15,560 bases of DNA from an uncultured Phenylobacterium sp. (GTDB lineage Bacteria; Pseudomonadota; Alphaproteobacteria; Caulobacterales; Caulobacteraceae): contig CAMFIW010000015.1 of the NCBI GenBank assembly GCA_945952355.1, positions 1 through 15,560 of the forward strand. The letters run 5' to 3'. The notes under the pieces were generated by a model. The model saw only the letters and a list, made by a program, of their open reading frames with translations, ran no database searches and was not told where the DNA came from. Both the position numbers and the translations under genes were made by a program. Below are positions 1 through 8,317 of the stretch, piece after piece. The number at the start of each line of letters is the position of its first letter. Position 1 is the first letter of the stretch.

Positions 1-605
1 AGCCAGGTGAGGGCGGCGAGCGCCAGGCCCGGCAGGCCGACGACGAAAAACGCCGCACGCCAGCCGAAGGTCTGGGCGACCACGGCGCCGCCCAACCCGC
101 CCAGCACGATGCCGAACGGGGTGGCGAGGCCGAGGATGCTGAATACGGTCGCCCGCTGGTGGGGCGGGTAGTAGTCGGAGAGCATGGATTGCGAGGGCGC
201 GCCGGCGCCGGCCTCGCCGATGCCGACCCCGACGCGGGCGAGCAGCAGGTGGGTGAAGGAGCCGGCCAGACCGCTCAGCGCCGTCATGGCCGACCAGGCC
301 GCGACCGCCACGCTGATGATGGCGACCCGACTGCGCCGCTCGGCCAGGCGCGCGACCGGCAGGCCCAGCAGGCCGTTCAGGATGGCGAAGGCCGCCCCGC
401 CCAGCAGTCCGAGCTGCAGGTCGGTGATCGCCAGGTCGTCCTTGATGGCCTGGCCGACCGTGTTGAGGATCGAGCGGTCGATGAAACTGACCGTGGAGAT
501 GGCGACCAGCAGGATCAGCGCCCAGCGCCGGTCGCGCGCGGTCGGGCCGGCGGCGGTCGTGGCGGTCGGGGACGGCGCGGCGGGCCGCGCGACGTGCTGG
601 TTCAT
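1..605 (-). CDS. MFS transporter, spinster-like, N-terminal part (truncated by window edge)
   Basis: Major facilitator superfamily permease of the inner membrane; the substrate cannot be told. Translating the minus strand from the ATG at 605 gives 201 codons open to the window edge, so the C-terminal half (about 200 more residues expected) is missing. A polar, Ala/Pro-rich N-terminus (residues 1-27) precedes TM1 (about 28-42). A motif-A-like loop follows (GLPVARLAERRSR, about 81-93). The segment at about 125-152, with GVGIGEAGAGAPSQS and then SDYYPPHQRA, is typical of spinster-like MFS proteins. The ATG is preceded by GAGGAAA (minus strand, 610-616), a good ribosome binding site at short spacing, which supports this start. 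It points the same way as the GST/oxygenase pair at 1166-2909, but the ASCH gene on the other strand lies between, so it probably has its own promoter. Confidence 0.9.
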   Translation of the reverse strand, partial: MNQHVARPAAPSPTATTAAGPTARDRRWALILLVAISTVSFIDRSILNTVGQAIKDDLAITDLQLGLLGGAAFAILNGLLGLPVARLAERRSRVAIISVAVAAWSAMTALSGLAGSFTHLLLARVGVGIGEAGAGAPSQSMLSDYYPPHQRATVFSILGLATPFGIVLGGLGGAVVAQTFGWRAAFFVVGLPGLALAALTW

Positions 606-668
606 CGGGTTTCCTCGCTCGGGCCGCCTGTCCCGGCGGGTGGCCGCACCTTCGGGGCGCTCGGCGAT

Positions 669-689
669 ATCGTCAATCTAATTGATGAT
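669..689. promoter_or_regulatory. Imperfect inverted repeat, candidate operator upstream of the MFS gene
   Basis: ATCGTCAAT-CTA-ATTGATGAT: two 9-base arms around a 3-base spacer with one mismatch (perfect core TCAAT-CTA-ATTGA, 673-685). It is an AT-rich island in very GC-rich DNA, between the divergent starts of the MFS gene (605, minus) and the ASCH gene (756, plus). Spacing and symmetry fit a site for a dimeric MarR/TetR/GntR-type regulator. No such regulator gene is adjacent, so the protein that binds is unknown. Function is inferred from sequence shape and position only. Confidence 0.35.
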
Positions 690-755
690 TTCGGCGCAAG
701 CTTTCCAGGCTGGCCGAGGCGGGCCAAGCTGGCCGGCGCGATCGAGGGCCACGGG

Positions 756-1040
756 ATGCAATTCACCAGGCGACTGCGCGAGCCGGTCATGCGCGGCGAT
801 GTGACGTGCAGCGTGCGCATCTGGCGGAACCCGCGCGTGAAGGTCGGCGGCCGCTATCCCATGGGCCCGGGCGCCATCGAGGTGACCTCGATCCGCGAGA
901 TCCGGCTGGAGGACATCACCCCGGCCCTGGCGCGGCGGTCTGGCTTCCAAGGCGTGGTCGACCTGTTGAAGGTGGCCAAGCACGGGGCTGGCGAACGGGT
1001 CTATCTGGTGGAGTTCGAGTATCTGGGCGCGGCGGTCTGA
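756..1040 (+). CDS. Small ASCH-domain (PUA-like) protein, 94 aa
   Basis: Small protein resembling bacterial ASCH-domain proteins, a PUA-like RNA-binding fold. Visible features are a basic N-terminus with a TRRLREPVMRG stretch, then SVRIW near residue 20, the strand VKVGGRY near 30, a central DITPALARRSGF segment, and a C-terminal strand RVYLVEFEYL resembling the end of E. coli YqfB. The Lys of the YqfB amidohydrolase site is not obvious here, so enzymatic activity should not be assumed. The frame stays open upstream to 159, but only because it is antisense to the MFS gene. The ATG at 756 begins the recognisable domain and has a GAGGG stretch (744-748) upstream. It stands alone, divergent from the MFS gene and convergent with the oxygenase gene at 1166. 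The exact role is unknown. Confidence 0.75.
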   Translation: MQFTRRLREPVMRGDVTCSVRIWRNPRVKVGGRYPMGPGAIEVTSIREIRLEDITPALARRSGFQGVVDLLKVAKHGAGERVYLVEFEYLGAAV

Positions 1041-1165
1041 ATGGGGTCGGCCTGGAAGGTGGATTGCGGTGATGCCGGCGCAAAGGGACCGCTATTTCCC
1101 CCGTGCAAACCGAAACCTCCCGCTGGAGTGACGATCCGGTCTCCAGGCGAACGCCAGTGAGGGTT

Positions 1166-2164
1166 CTAAAGCGCCGTCGGGGCCAGGTCGGGGAACACCT
1201 TGGCGACCTTGGCGACCAGGTAGTCGCCATACGTCCCCTCGAAGGCGTGGACGCTGGATCCATCCCAGCGCTCGGCGCCGTCCGCGCGGGCGGTGAGCGC
1301 ATGGCCGGGCAGGGGCGTCATGGGCGCGAGGAAGTCGGGGTCGAAGAACAGCGGGAAGGACAGGCGGTCGCGGCCGGACGTGTTCATCACCCGATGCGGC
1401 GTCGAACGGTAGCGGCCGCCGGTCAGGCGCTCCAGCATGTCGCCGATGTTGCAGACCAGGGCGCCGTCGAGGGGCGGGGCCTCGATCCAGCCGGCGGGAC
1501 CTTTCACCTGCAGCCCGCCGTGGCGGTCCTGGGCGAGCAGGGTCAGCAGGCCGTAGTCGGTGTGCTCGCCCACACCCCAGGAGCGGGTCCAGTCGGTCCC
1601 ATCCGGTCCCTGCGCCGGATAGTGGAAGATGCGGAAGAGGACGGTGGGCTCGGCCGTGTAGACGCTGCGAAAATAGTCGGCGTCGAGGCCCAGGCTGAGG
1701 GAGAAGGCCTCCATGAGCAGGGCCGCGGCGCGGGTGGCGCCGGCCATGTAGGCCTCGGCCGCCGTGCGCAGTTCGGGGACCTGCGCCGGCCAGAGATTGG
1801 CGCCGTGCAGGGGCAGGCCGGCGCGGACGCGGGGATGGTCGGCCGGCAGGTCGGTTCCGAGATAGAGGCCCTGCTTCAGGTCCGGCCGCCCCGAGGTGAG
1901 CTCGCCGCCGACCGGGAAATAGCCGCGCCACGCGCGGCCGCCGCGGGCCATGGCGATCTCGAGCTTCTCGGTCTCCGGCAGGGCGAAGAAGTGGTGGCTG
2001 GCGGCCTCGAGGTCGGCCAGGACCGAGGGCGCGACGCCGTGGCCGGTCAGGTAGAAGAAGCCGTGCGCCTCGCAGGCCTCGGCGATCTGCGCGGCGATGC
2101 TCGCCCGGCCTTCGGGGGCCGGGTCGAACAGGGCCGACATGTCGATGACGGGCAGTCTGTCCAT
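1166..2164 (-). CDS. Isopenicillin N synthase-like Fe(II)/2-oxoglutarate-dependent oxygenase
   Basis: Cytosolic non-haem iron oxygenase of the IPNS/2OG-Fe(II) family, 332 aa, close to the usual length. The N-terminal DIOX_N part starts at [10 protein letters not shown] (4-13) and includes [11 protein letters not shown] (about 34-44). The C-terminal jelly roll has all expected iron ligands: H201 and D203 in GEHTDYG, and H257 in STPHRVMN. R267 and S269 form the RxS motif expected to bind 2-oxoglutarate. The end ([15 protein letters not shown]) is also family-typical. Substrate is not predictable; bacterial members are rarely assigned, and penicillin synthesis is not implied. The start lies 16 bases after the stop of the upstream GST gene, so the two are very likely cotranscribed. 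No good Shine-Dalgarno sits at the usual distance, and translational coupling may help. It is convergent with the ASCH gene. Confidence 0.9.
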   Translation of the reverse strand: MDRLPVIDMSALFDPAPEGRASIAAQIAEACEAHGFFYLTGHGVAPSVLADLEAASHHFFALPETEKLEIAMARGGRAWRGYFPVGGELTSGRPDLKQGLYLGTDLPADHPRVRAGLPLHGANLWPAQVPELRTAAEAYMAGATRAAALLMEAFSLSLGLDADYFRSVYTAEPTVLFRIFHYPAQGPDGTDWTRSWGVGEHTDYGLLTLLAQDRHGGLQVKGPAGWIEAPPLDGALVCNIGDMLERLTGGRYRSTPHRVMNTSGRDRLSFPLFFDPDFLAPMTPLPGHALTARADGAERWDGSSVHAFEGTYGDYLVAKVAKVFPDLAPTAL

Positions 2165-2180
2165 GGCGGACAGCGCCGTC

Positions 2181-2909
2181 CTAGCTCACCGGGGCCGGGC
2201 GGGCGCGCTGGTTGTAGAGCAGCTTGCGGCGGCGCTCCTGCTCCTCCGGGGTGAGGGTTGCGGGATCCTCCGGCGGGCCGGCGGTGACGGCCATGCCACG
2301 CTGGACGCCAGGGCGGGCCTCCATCGCCTCCAGCCAGCGCTTGAAATACTTGAACTCGTCGAGGTCGATGCCCTGCAGCTTCCAACTCGCGGTCCACGGA
2401 TAGCTGATCATGTCGGCGATCGTGTACTCGTCGCCGGCCAGCCAGGGGCGGTCATAGAGGCGGTTGTTGAGCACGCCGTAGAGCCGGTGGGTCTCGTCGG
2501 CGAACCGGCGCTGGGCATAGGACTGGTCGCCGAAGCGGGCGGTGTCGACGCGGGAGAAGTGGCCGCGCTCGCCGGTCTTGGGACCCTGGTTGGCCATCTG
2601 CCACATGACCCACTGGACGACCTCGTACTTGGCGCGGGTCTCCTGCGGGAAGAAACGGCCTTCCTTCTCGGCGATGTAGAGCATGATGGCGCCGCTCTCG
2701 AAGACGCCGATCGGCGCGCCGCCGTCATTGGGCGCCTTGTCCAGCAGGGCCGGCATGCGGTTGTTCGGGCCGATCTTCAGGAAGTCGTCGGTGAACTGGT
2801 CGCCACGCCCGATATTGACCGGTACGATGGTGTAGGGGACGCCCAGCTCCTCGAGCAGGATGGTCACCTTCTTCCCGTTGGGGGTGGGCCAGTAGTGGAG
2901 GTCGTACAT
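2181..2909 (-). CDS. Nu-class glutathione S-transferase (YfcG/YghU-like)
   Basis: 242 aa, resembling the Nu-class/Ure2p-like GSTs such as E. coli YfcG and YghU, which bind glutathione and act mainly as disulfide-bond oxidoreductases or peroxidases rather than classic conjugating enzymes. The thioredoxin-like N-terminal domain (1-85) has TPNGKK at 9-14, the Thr/Asn glutathione-contacting loop of this class, cis-Pro53 in NNRMP, and E71-S72 for the glutathione gamma-glutamyl group. The helical domain (about 92-205) carries the DRPWLAG and YTIADM capping motif (D166). The C-terminal tail after 210 is charged. AAGG stands 5 bases before the ATG at 2909. It is the first gene of a likely two-gene operon with the 2OG oxygenase and is divergent from a second GST gene of another subfamily. 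The physiological substrate is unknown. Confidence 0.92.
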   Translation of the reverse strand: MYDLHYWPTPNGKKVTILLEELGVPYTIVPVNIGRGDQFTDDFLKIGPNNRMPALLDKAPNDGGAPIGVFESGAIMLYIAEKEGRFFPQETRAKYEVVQWVMWQMANQGPKTGERGHFSRVDTARFGDQSYAQRRFADETHRLYGVLNNRLYDRPWLAGDEYTIADMISYPWTASWKLQGIDLDEFKYFKRWLEAMEARPGVQRGMAVTAGPPEDPATLTPEEQERRRKLLYNQRARPAPVS

Positions 2910-3023
2910 GGGCCTTGTCCGTGAACCGCAACCGAGGCGGCGACCGTAAACCCGGGCGTCTGGGCCTCAACCCCACAAAAACTGAAAGGACAGGCCAGAG
3001 GGGATGGGGCCATATCCGCGGCC

Positions 3024-3632
3024 ATGAAGCTGCTCCATTCCCAGACCTCGCCCTACGCCCGACTGGTGCGCGTCTGCGCCGACGAACTGGGCCTGACCGA
3101 CCGGATCACCCTGCAGGCCGTGACGGTGACGCCGACCACGGCCAGCGCCGATGTCGCGGGGGCCAATCCGCTGACCAAGATCCCGACCCTGGTGCTGGAC
3201 GACGGGACGGCGATCTTCGACAGTCGGGTGATCGTGGCCTATCTCGACACCCTGACCGATCGGGCGCTGGTCCCGCGCGAGGGCGCCGCGCGCTGGACGG
3301 TTGCGACCGAACTCGCCCAGGCCATCGGCCTCCTGGATGCGGCGCTGCTCGCCCGCTACGAGGCCTTCCTGCGACCGGAGCCGTTGCGCTGGGAGGACTG
3401 GAGCGCCGGCCAAATGGGCAAGATCCGGCGCGCGCTCGACGCCTTTGAGAGTTCGGCGCGGACGGCGGGGCCGGACCTGACCGTGGCCGACATCAGCGTG
3501 GCCTGCGCGTTGGGCTATCTGGACCTGCGTTTCCCGCAAGAGGATTGGCGGGCCGGGCGGCCGAAGCTGGCGGCCTTTTACGCCGAGTTCGCGAAGAAGC
3601 CGATCTGGTCGGTGACCGATCCGAACGCCTGA
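3024..3632 (+). CDS. Glutathione S-transferase family protein (YibF-like)
   Basis: 202 aa two-domain GST. The thioredoxin-like domain (1-78) has the SQTSPYARLVR motif at 6-16; Ser9 sits where YibF-like and related GSTs keep their glutathione-activating residue. Cis-Pro54 follows in KIPTLV, and D66-S67 is the acidic/Ser pair that holds the glutathione gamma-glutamyl group. The helical domain (about 88-195) has the DLTVADISVA N-capping segment (D156). It differs clearly from the Nu-class GST transcribed divergently 114 bases away, so the two are not a recent duplication. No strong Shine-Dalgarno is seen close to the ATG at 3024, but the ATG begins exactly at the family N-terminus. Detoxification or thiol redox work is likely, but the substrate is unknown. 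Confidence 0.88.
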   Translation: MKLLHSQTSPYARLVRVCADELGLTDRITLQAVTVTPTTASADVAGANPLTKIPTLVLDDGTAIFDSRVIVAYLDTLTDRALVPREGAARWTVATELAQAIGLLDAALLARYEAFLRPEPLRWEDWSAGQMGKIRRALDAFESSARTAGPDLTVADISVACALGYLDLRFPQEDWRAGRPKLAAFYAEFAKKPIWSVTDPNA

Positions 3633-3714
3633 CCCTGCGTCAAACGCGGCTTCTGCTAAGCTTGCGCTCAGCGGCGCCCGGGCGAACGAGGCGCGCGCGA
3701 CGGAGGAACATCTG

Positions 3715-5160
3715 ATGGACGCCCAGCTCGGCCACGACGCCGCCTCGATGAACGCCATCCTGGCGCGGCAGAAGGCGGCCCACATCCGCGACGGCGCGCC
3801 GAACGCCGGCCTGCGCAAGGACCGCATCGACCGCTGCATCGGCCTGCTGGTCGACTATCGCAGCCAGATCGAGGAGGCGGTGAACGCCGACTTCGGCTCG
3901 CGCTCGCGGGAGGCGACGGCCTTCACCGACGTGGCCGGTTCGATCGGGCCGCTCAAGCACGCGCGCGACAGCCTGGAAAAGTGGATGCGCCCGCAGAAGC
4001 GCAAGACCACGCCGGCGATCCTTTCCCTGTTCGGCGCCAAGGCCGAGGTGCGGTTCCAGCCCAAGGGCGTGATCGGCGTGATCAGCCCCTGGAACTTCCC
4101 GGTGAACCTGACCTTCGCGCCCCTGGCCGGAATCCTGGCGGCGGGCAACCGGGCGATGATCAAGCCGTCGGAATTCACGCCGGCGACCTCGGCCCTGATG
4201 GCGGAGATGTTCGCCAAGGCGTTCGACGAGGAGGAGATCGTGGTCGTCACGGGCGGGCCGGACGTCGGCCAGGCGTTCTCGGGGCTCGCCTTCGACCACA
4301 TGATCTTCACGGGCGCGACCGGGGTTGCCCGGCACGTGATGAAGGCGGCGGCGGAGAACCTGGTGCCGCTGACCCTGGAACTGGGCGGCAAGAGCCCGGT
4401 GGTGATCGGCAAGTCGGCGGACATGGGCGTGGCCGCGGCGCGGATCATGAACGGCAAGACGCTGAACGCCGGCCAGATCTGCCTGGCGCCGGACTACGTC
4501 TTCACGCCGAGGGACAATGTCGAGGGCTTCGTCAACGCCGCCCAGGGTGCGGTGACGAAGATGTTCCCGACCATCAAGGACAACCCCGACTACACCGCCA
4601 TCGTCGCCCAGCGGCACTACGACCGGATCATGGGCTATGTGGAGGACGCCCGAGCGAAGGGCGCCCGCATCGTCGAGCTGAAGCCCGACGGCGAAGACCT
4701 GACCCAGCAGGAGCATCGCAAGATCGCGCCGACCCTGATCCTGGACCCCACCGACGACATGAAGGTGATGCAGGAGGAGATTTTCGGCCCCGTCCTGCCG
4801 GTGAAGACCTATGGCTCGGTGGACGAGGCGGTGGACTACATCAACGCCCACGATCGGCCGCTGGGGCTCTACTATTTCGGCGACGACGAGGCCGAGCGCG
4901 AGAAGGTGCTGACCCGCACCACGGCCGGCGGGGTGACCGTCAACGACGTGGTCTTCCATGTGGCCCAGGAGGAGCTGCCGTTCGGCGGGGTGGGGCCGTC
5001 GGGCATGGGCAGCTATCACGGCCACGACGGCTTCCTGGAGTTCAGCCACAAGAAGGCGATCTACACCCAGATCAAGAAGGATATCGGCCCGCTGCAGCAG
5101 ATGCGCCCGCCCTACGGCCCGGCCATCCGCAAGTACCTCGCCGGGGCGATGAAGCGGTAG
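3715..5160 (+). CDS. Coniferyl-aldehyde-dehydrogenase-type (class 3) aldehyde dehydrogenase
   Basis: 481 aa NAD(P)-dependent aldehyde dehydrogenase that oxidises an aldehyde to the acid. All the core residues are present: N127 in SPWNFP (oxyanion hole), K150 in MIKPSEF (cofactor), E222 in LELGGKSP (general base), nucleophile C256 in GQICLAPDY, and EEIFGPVLPV at 354-363. The short N-terminus, the APDYVF after the nucleophile and the C-terminal PFGGVGPSGMGSYHGHDGF segment are typical of the class-3 branch that includes coniferyl aldehyde dehydrogenase (CalB) and fatty aldehyde dehydrogenases. A strong ribosome binding site GGAGGA lies 7 bases before the ATG. The acyl-CoA synthetase starts 96 bases downstream on the same strand, so acid product to CoA thioester is a plausible route. 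Whether the substrate is aromatic or aliphatic cannot be decided from sequence alone. Confidence 0.92.
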   Translation: MDAQLGHDAASMNAILARQKAAHIRDGAPNAGLRKDRIDRCIGLLVDYRSQIEEAVNADFGSRSREATAFTDVAGSIGPLKHARDSLEKWMRPQKRKTTPAILSLFGAKAEVRFQPKGVIGVISPWNFPVNLTFAPLAGILAAGNRAMIKPSEFTPATSALMAEMFAKAFDEEEIVVVTGGPDVGQAFSGLAFDHMIFTGATGVARHVMKAAAENLVPLTLELGGKSPVVIGKSADMGVAAARIMNGKTLNAGQICLAPDYVFTPRDNVEGFVNAAQGAVTKMFPTIKDNPDYTAIVAQRHYDRIMGYVEDARAKGARIVELKPDGEDLTQQEHRKIAPTLILDPTDDMKVMQEEIFGPVLPVKTYGSVDEAVDYINAHDRPLGLYYFGDDEAEREKVLTRTTAGGVTVNDVVFHVAQEELPFGGVGPSGMGSYHGHDGFLEFSHKKAIYTQIKKDIGPLQQMRPPYGPAIRKYLAGAMKR

Positions 5161-5256
5161 CTGACGCTACGGACGGGTGGCGGCCGGGGGGATCGCTGAT
5201 CTAACCTGTTCTCCGAAAAAAGCCGGACGACCGGCGGACGGGGAGAGGAAGAAGCG

Positions 5257-6795
5257 ATGTACCTGGCCGACCATGCGCGCCTGACGCCCGACAAGCCGGC
5301 GATGATCTCGGCCGACACCGGCAAACAGATCACATATGCCGAGCTGAATGCGCGATCGAACCGGTTCGCGCAGTATCTTCACGCCCAGGGCCTGCGGCGC
5401 GGCGATCACATCTGCGTCCTGATGGAGAACAATCTCGCCTTCATGGACCCGGTCTGGGCGGCCTTCCGGTCCGGGCTCTATGTGACGACCATCAACCGCT
5501 ACCTGCCGCCCGACGAGGCCGCCTACATCGTCGAGGACTGCGGGGCCAAGGCCATCGTGACCTCATTCGCCAAGCGCGAGACCGCCGAGGCGCTGGGGCC
5601 CCTGATCCCCGACTGCCCGATCCGCCTGATGGTCGAGGGGACCATTCCGGGATGGGCGTCCTATGAAGAGGCGCTCGCCAGCGGGTCGCCGGAGCCGTTG
5701 GAGAAGGAGTGGATGGGCGAATCCATGCTCTACAGCTCCGGCACCACCGGCCGCCCGAAGGGCATCCTGCGGCCACTGACCGACCAGACCCCGGGCGAGG
5801 CCTTCGCCGTGCGCCAGTCGGTCAACCGCTACGGGCTGACGGCGGACAGCGTCTACATCTCGCCCGCGCCGCTCTATCACGCCGCCCCGCTGGCCTATGT
5901 GCTGTCGGTCCAGTCGTTCGGAGGGACAGTGGTGATGATGGAGCGCTTCGACGCCGAGCAGGCGCTGAAGCTGATCGACCAGTACAAGGTGACCCACAGC
6001 CAGTGGGTGCCGACCATGTTCGTGCGCATGCTGAAGCTGCCGGTAGAAGATCGCGAAAAATATGATCTTTCCTCGCACAAAGTGGCGATCCATGCGGCCG
6101 CACCATGCCCGGTTGAGGTCAAGCGGCAAATGATCGAATGGTGGGGTCCGATCCTCTACGAATACTATGCGGGCACCGAGGGCTCCGGCTCGACCTTCAT
6201 CACCAGCGAGGACTGGCTGGAACATCCGGGCTCGGTCGGGAGAGCGGCGCTCGGCGTGCTGCACATCTGCGACGAGGAGGGAAACGAGCTGCCGGTCGGC
6301 GAGACCGGACTCGTCTATTTCGAGCGCGAGGCGCCAACCTTCGAATACCACAACGACAAGGCCAAGACCGACCAGGCGCGCCATCCCAAGCACCCCGGCT
6401 GGAACACCCTGGGCGACGTCGGCTACCTGGACGAGGAGGGCTATCTCTACCTCACCGACCGCAAGGCCTTCATGATCATCTCCGGCGGGGTGAACATCTA
6501 TCCGCAGGCGATCGAGGATGCGCTGGTGACCCATCCGAAGGTGGGCGACGTAGCGGTGTTCGGGGTGCCGGACGCCGAGATGGGCGAGGCGGTGAAGGCG
6601 GTGATCGAGCCTGCGCCCGGCCATGCGCCCACCGAGGTGCTGGCGGCGGAGCTGATGGCCCACGCCCGCAGCAAGCTCGCTCACTACATGGCGCCGCGCT
6701 CGATCGACTTTATCGAGGTGATGCCGCGTCTGCCGACCGGCAAGCTCTACAAGCGGGTCCTGCGCGACGCCTACTGGAAGGACCGCAAGATCTAG
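5257..6795 (+). CDS. AMP-dependent acyl-CoA synthetase / ligase
   Basis: 512 aa member of the ANL (AMP-binding) superfamily that activates a carboxylic acid with ATP and joins it to CoA. Visible motifs are the P-loop YSSGTTGRPKG at 159-169, PLYHAAP at 206-211, YYAGTEG at 303-309 (adenine/Mg site), LGDVGYLDEEGY at 385-396 with D387 for the ribose, R402 in TDRKAF, the hinge-to-C-domain sequence SGGVNIYP, and the catalytic Lys496 in PTGKLYKR. The length is normal. GAGAGGAAG lies just before the ATG at 5257. It resembles FadD-like synthetases of actinobacteria and alphaproteobacteria; chain type is not predictable. Its position after the aldehyde dehydrogenase suggests it may activate that enzyme's product. 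Its stop codon interlocks with the stop of the convergent MocR gene (shared CTAG). Confidence 0.92.
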   Translation: MYLADHARLTPDKPAMISADTGKQITYAELNARSNRFAQYLHAQGLRRGDHICVLMENNLAFMDPVWAAFRSGLYVTTINRYLPPDEAAYIVEDCGAKAIVTSFAKRETAEALGPLIPDCPIRLMVEGTIPGWASYEEALASGSPEPLEKEWMGESMLYSSGTTGRPKGILRPLTDQTPGEAFAVRQSVNRYGLTADSVYISPAPLYHAAPLAYVLSVQSFGGTVVMMERFDAEQALKLIDQYKVTHSQWVPTMFVRMLKLPVEDREKYDLSSHKVAIHAAAPCPVEVKRQMIEWWGPILYEYYAGTEGSGSTFITSEDWLEHPGSVGRAALGVLHICDEEGNELPVGETGLVYFEREAPTFEYHNDKAKTDQARHPKHPGWNTLGDVGYLDEEGYLYLTDRKAFMIISGGVNIYPQAIEDALVTHPKVGDVAVFGVPDAEMGEAVKAVIEPAPGHAPTEVLAAELMAHARSKLAHYMAPRSIDFIEVMPRLPTGKLYKRVLRDAYWKDRKI

Positions 6796-8288
6796 GCGGC
6801 TGACCGCGCCGCCTCGACGGCGTCCTTGACCACGGCCATGGCCGAGCGGATGCGGCTGGGCGCGGCGCAGGCATAGCCCAGGACGAGCCCCGGCGGGCCC
6901 GGCGCGATGCGATAGCGCGAGAGGGCCTGGGCCTCGACACCCCGACGGCCGCAGGCGGCGGCGATCTCGCGATCGTCGCAGGCGAAGGTGAAGTGGACGG
7001 TCAGGTGCATGCCGCCGTCGGACGGGCCGATGGTCACGGCGTCGCCGAGGGTCTTCAGAGCGTCCAGCAAGGCCTGGCGGCGTTCGTCATAGGCCGCGCG
7101 GGTGCGGCGCAGGTGGGTGGCGAAATGGCCGGCCGAGATGAACTCGGCGAGCGCGGCCTGGGCCAGGGTGCCGTTGTGGCCGTCCGCGACATGTTTGGCG
7201 TTGATCATCGGCTGGACCAGGTCCTCGGGCACGACCGCGAAGGCGATGCGGATCGAGGGGAACAGGGTCTTGTTGAAGGTGCCGATGTAGATGACGCGGG
7301 CCGAGCGATCCATCGCCTGGAGCGCGGCGAGCGGGCGGCCGGAATAGCGGTAGTCGCCGTCATAGTCGTCTTCGAGGATCCAGCCCTCGGCGTCGCGCGC
7401 CCAGGCCAGCAGGGCCTCGCGGCGAGCCGGAGACATCTCGACCCCCAGCGGATACTGGTGCGAGGGCGTGACCACGCAGAGCCTGGCCTGGGGCGCCGCG
7501 GCAAGGCCGGCCTCCAGAGAAAGGCCTTCGGAATCAATGGGAACGCCCGCGATCTTCAGCCCGACGCTCTCCAGGCCCATGCGCGAGGGCACATAGCCGG
7601 GGTCCTCCACCCACGCGGTGTCGCCGTCTTCGGTGACCAGGCGGGCGGCGAGTTCGATCGCCTGCTGGGTGGAGGTGGCGACGATCACCTGGTCGGGCGA
7701 GCAGCGAACCCCTCGGCCGGCGGCGACCTGTGCGGCGATGGCGGCGCGCAGCTCCGGCAGGCCGTTGGACGGTCCGTAGGCCCAGAGGTCGGGGCCTGGG
7801 CGGCGCATGGCCTCGCGCATCAACCGCCCCCAGATGGCGCGCGGAAAGAATTCCAGGCTCGGCAGGGAAGGTGTGAAAGCGGCGCCGAGACTGAGACCCC
7901 GGTGGCCGGGATAGGCCTCCAGGGCCTTGGCGCGGCTGGAAAGGGTGCGGGGCGGGCGGTTCGACAGGGGCGCTTCGACCGCGGCGGGCGGCCGGTCGCG
8001 GGGCGGAGGCGTCTCGGCCACGTAGCTGCCGGCCCCCTGGCGGCGGACCACATAGCCCTCGGCGACGAGCTGGCCATAGGCCCATTCGACGGTATTGCGC
8101 GACACGCCCAGGTCGCCGGCCATGACGCGCGAGGAGGGCAGGCGCGAACCCCCCGCCAGGCCGCCGTCGAGAATGGCGCCGCGCAGCCGCTCGAATACGC
8201 GGACGCCCAGCGGCTGGGCGTCAAGGCCGACCCCGTCGATATCGAGGCCCGCGACATCGGCGAGGGCGACCGAGGACTTGTTGCGCAT
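6792..8288 (-). CDS. MocR/PdxR-family regulator (GntR HTH fused to PLP aminotransferase-like domain)
   Basis: 498 aa transcription regulator of the MocR group. The winged-helix GntR domain (about 24-94, ATG-8288 numbering) reads PLGVRVFERLRGAI, LPSSRVMAGDLGVSRNTVEWAYGQL and GYVVRRQGAGSYV. A linker follows, then a fold-type-I aminotransferase-like domain (about 130-498) with WAYGPSNGLPELR, the EDDYDGDYRY motif near 306-315 and the PLP-binding Lys340 in GTFNKTLFPS. Such proteins sense PLP or amino-acid/amine ligands. It is divergent from a LysE-family exporter, its likely target. The frame can be extended to a GTG at 8324. I prefer the ATG at 8288 because the extra 12 residues look unlike the family and the GTG lies inside a repeated element; neither start has a well-spaced Shine-Dalgarno. 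The stop overlaps the convergent ligase stop. Confidence 0.9.
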   Translation of the reverse strand: MRNKSSVALADVAGLDIDGVGLDAQPLGVRVFERLRGAILDGGLAGGSRLPSSRVMAGDLGVSRNTVEWAYGQLVAEGYVVRRQGAGSYVAETPPPRDRPPAAVEAPLSNRPPRTLSSRAKALEAYPGHRGLSLGAAFTPSLPSLEFFPRAIWGRLMREAMRRPGPDLWAYGPSNGLPELRAAIAAQVAAGRGVRCSPDQVIVATSTQQAIELAARLVTEDGDTAWVEDPGYVPSRMGLESVGLKIAGVPIDSEGLSLEAGLAAAPQARLCVVTPSHQYPLGVEMSPARREALLAWARDAEGWILEDDYDGDYRYSGRPLAALQAMDRSARVIYIGTFNKTLFPSIRIAFAVVPEDLVQPMINAKHVADGHNGTLAQAALAEFISAGHFATHLRRTRAAYDERRQALLDALKTLGDAVTIGPSDGGMHLTVHFTFACDDREIAAACGRRGVEAQALSRYRIAPGPPGLVLGYACAAPSRIRSAMAVVKDAVEAARSAA

Positions 8289-8317
8289 GCCTCTCAGATA
8301 GCGCGGGTCGCAGCTTT

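Noticed and set aside
159..755. Long plus-strand open frame continuous with the ASCH gene (total 293 aa)
   Set aside because: Its first two thirds are antisense to the MFS gene and have Arg/Gly/Asp-rich mirror composition with no domain; only the part from 756 is a credible gene.
1123..1146. CTGGAG/CTCCAG hairpin with a 12-base loop between the ASCH and oxygenase genes
   Set aside because: The stem is short, the loop large and no T-run follows; it is too weak to call a terminator.
5222..5235. GCCGG-ACGA-CCGGC hairpin upstream of the acyl-CoA synthetase
   Set aside because: Five-bp GC palindromes are expected by chance at this composition and nothing else supports a regulatory role.
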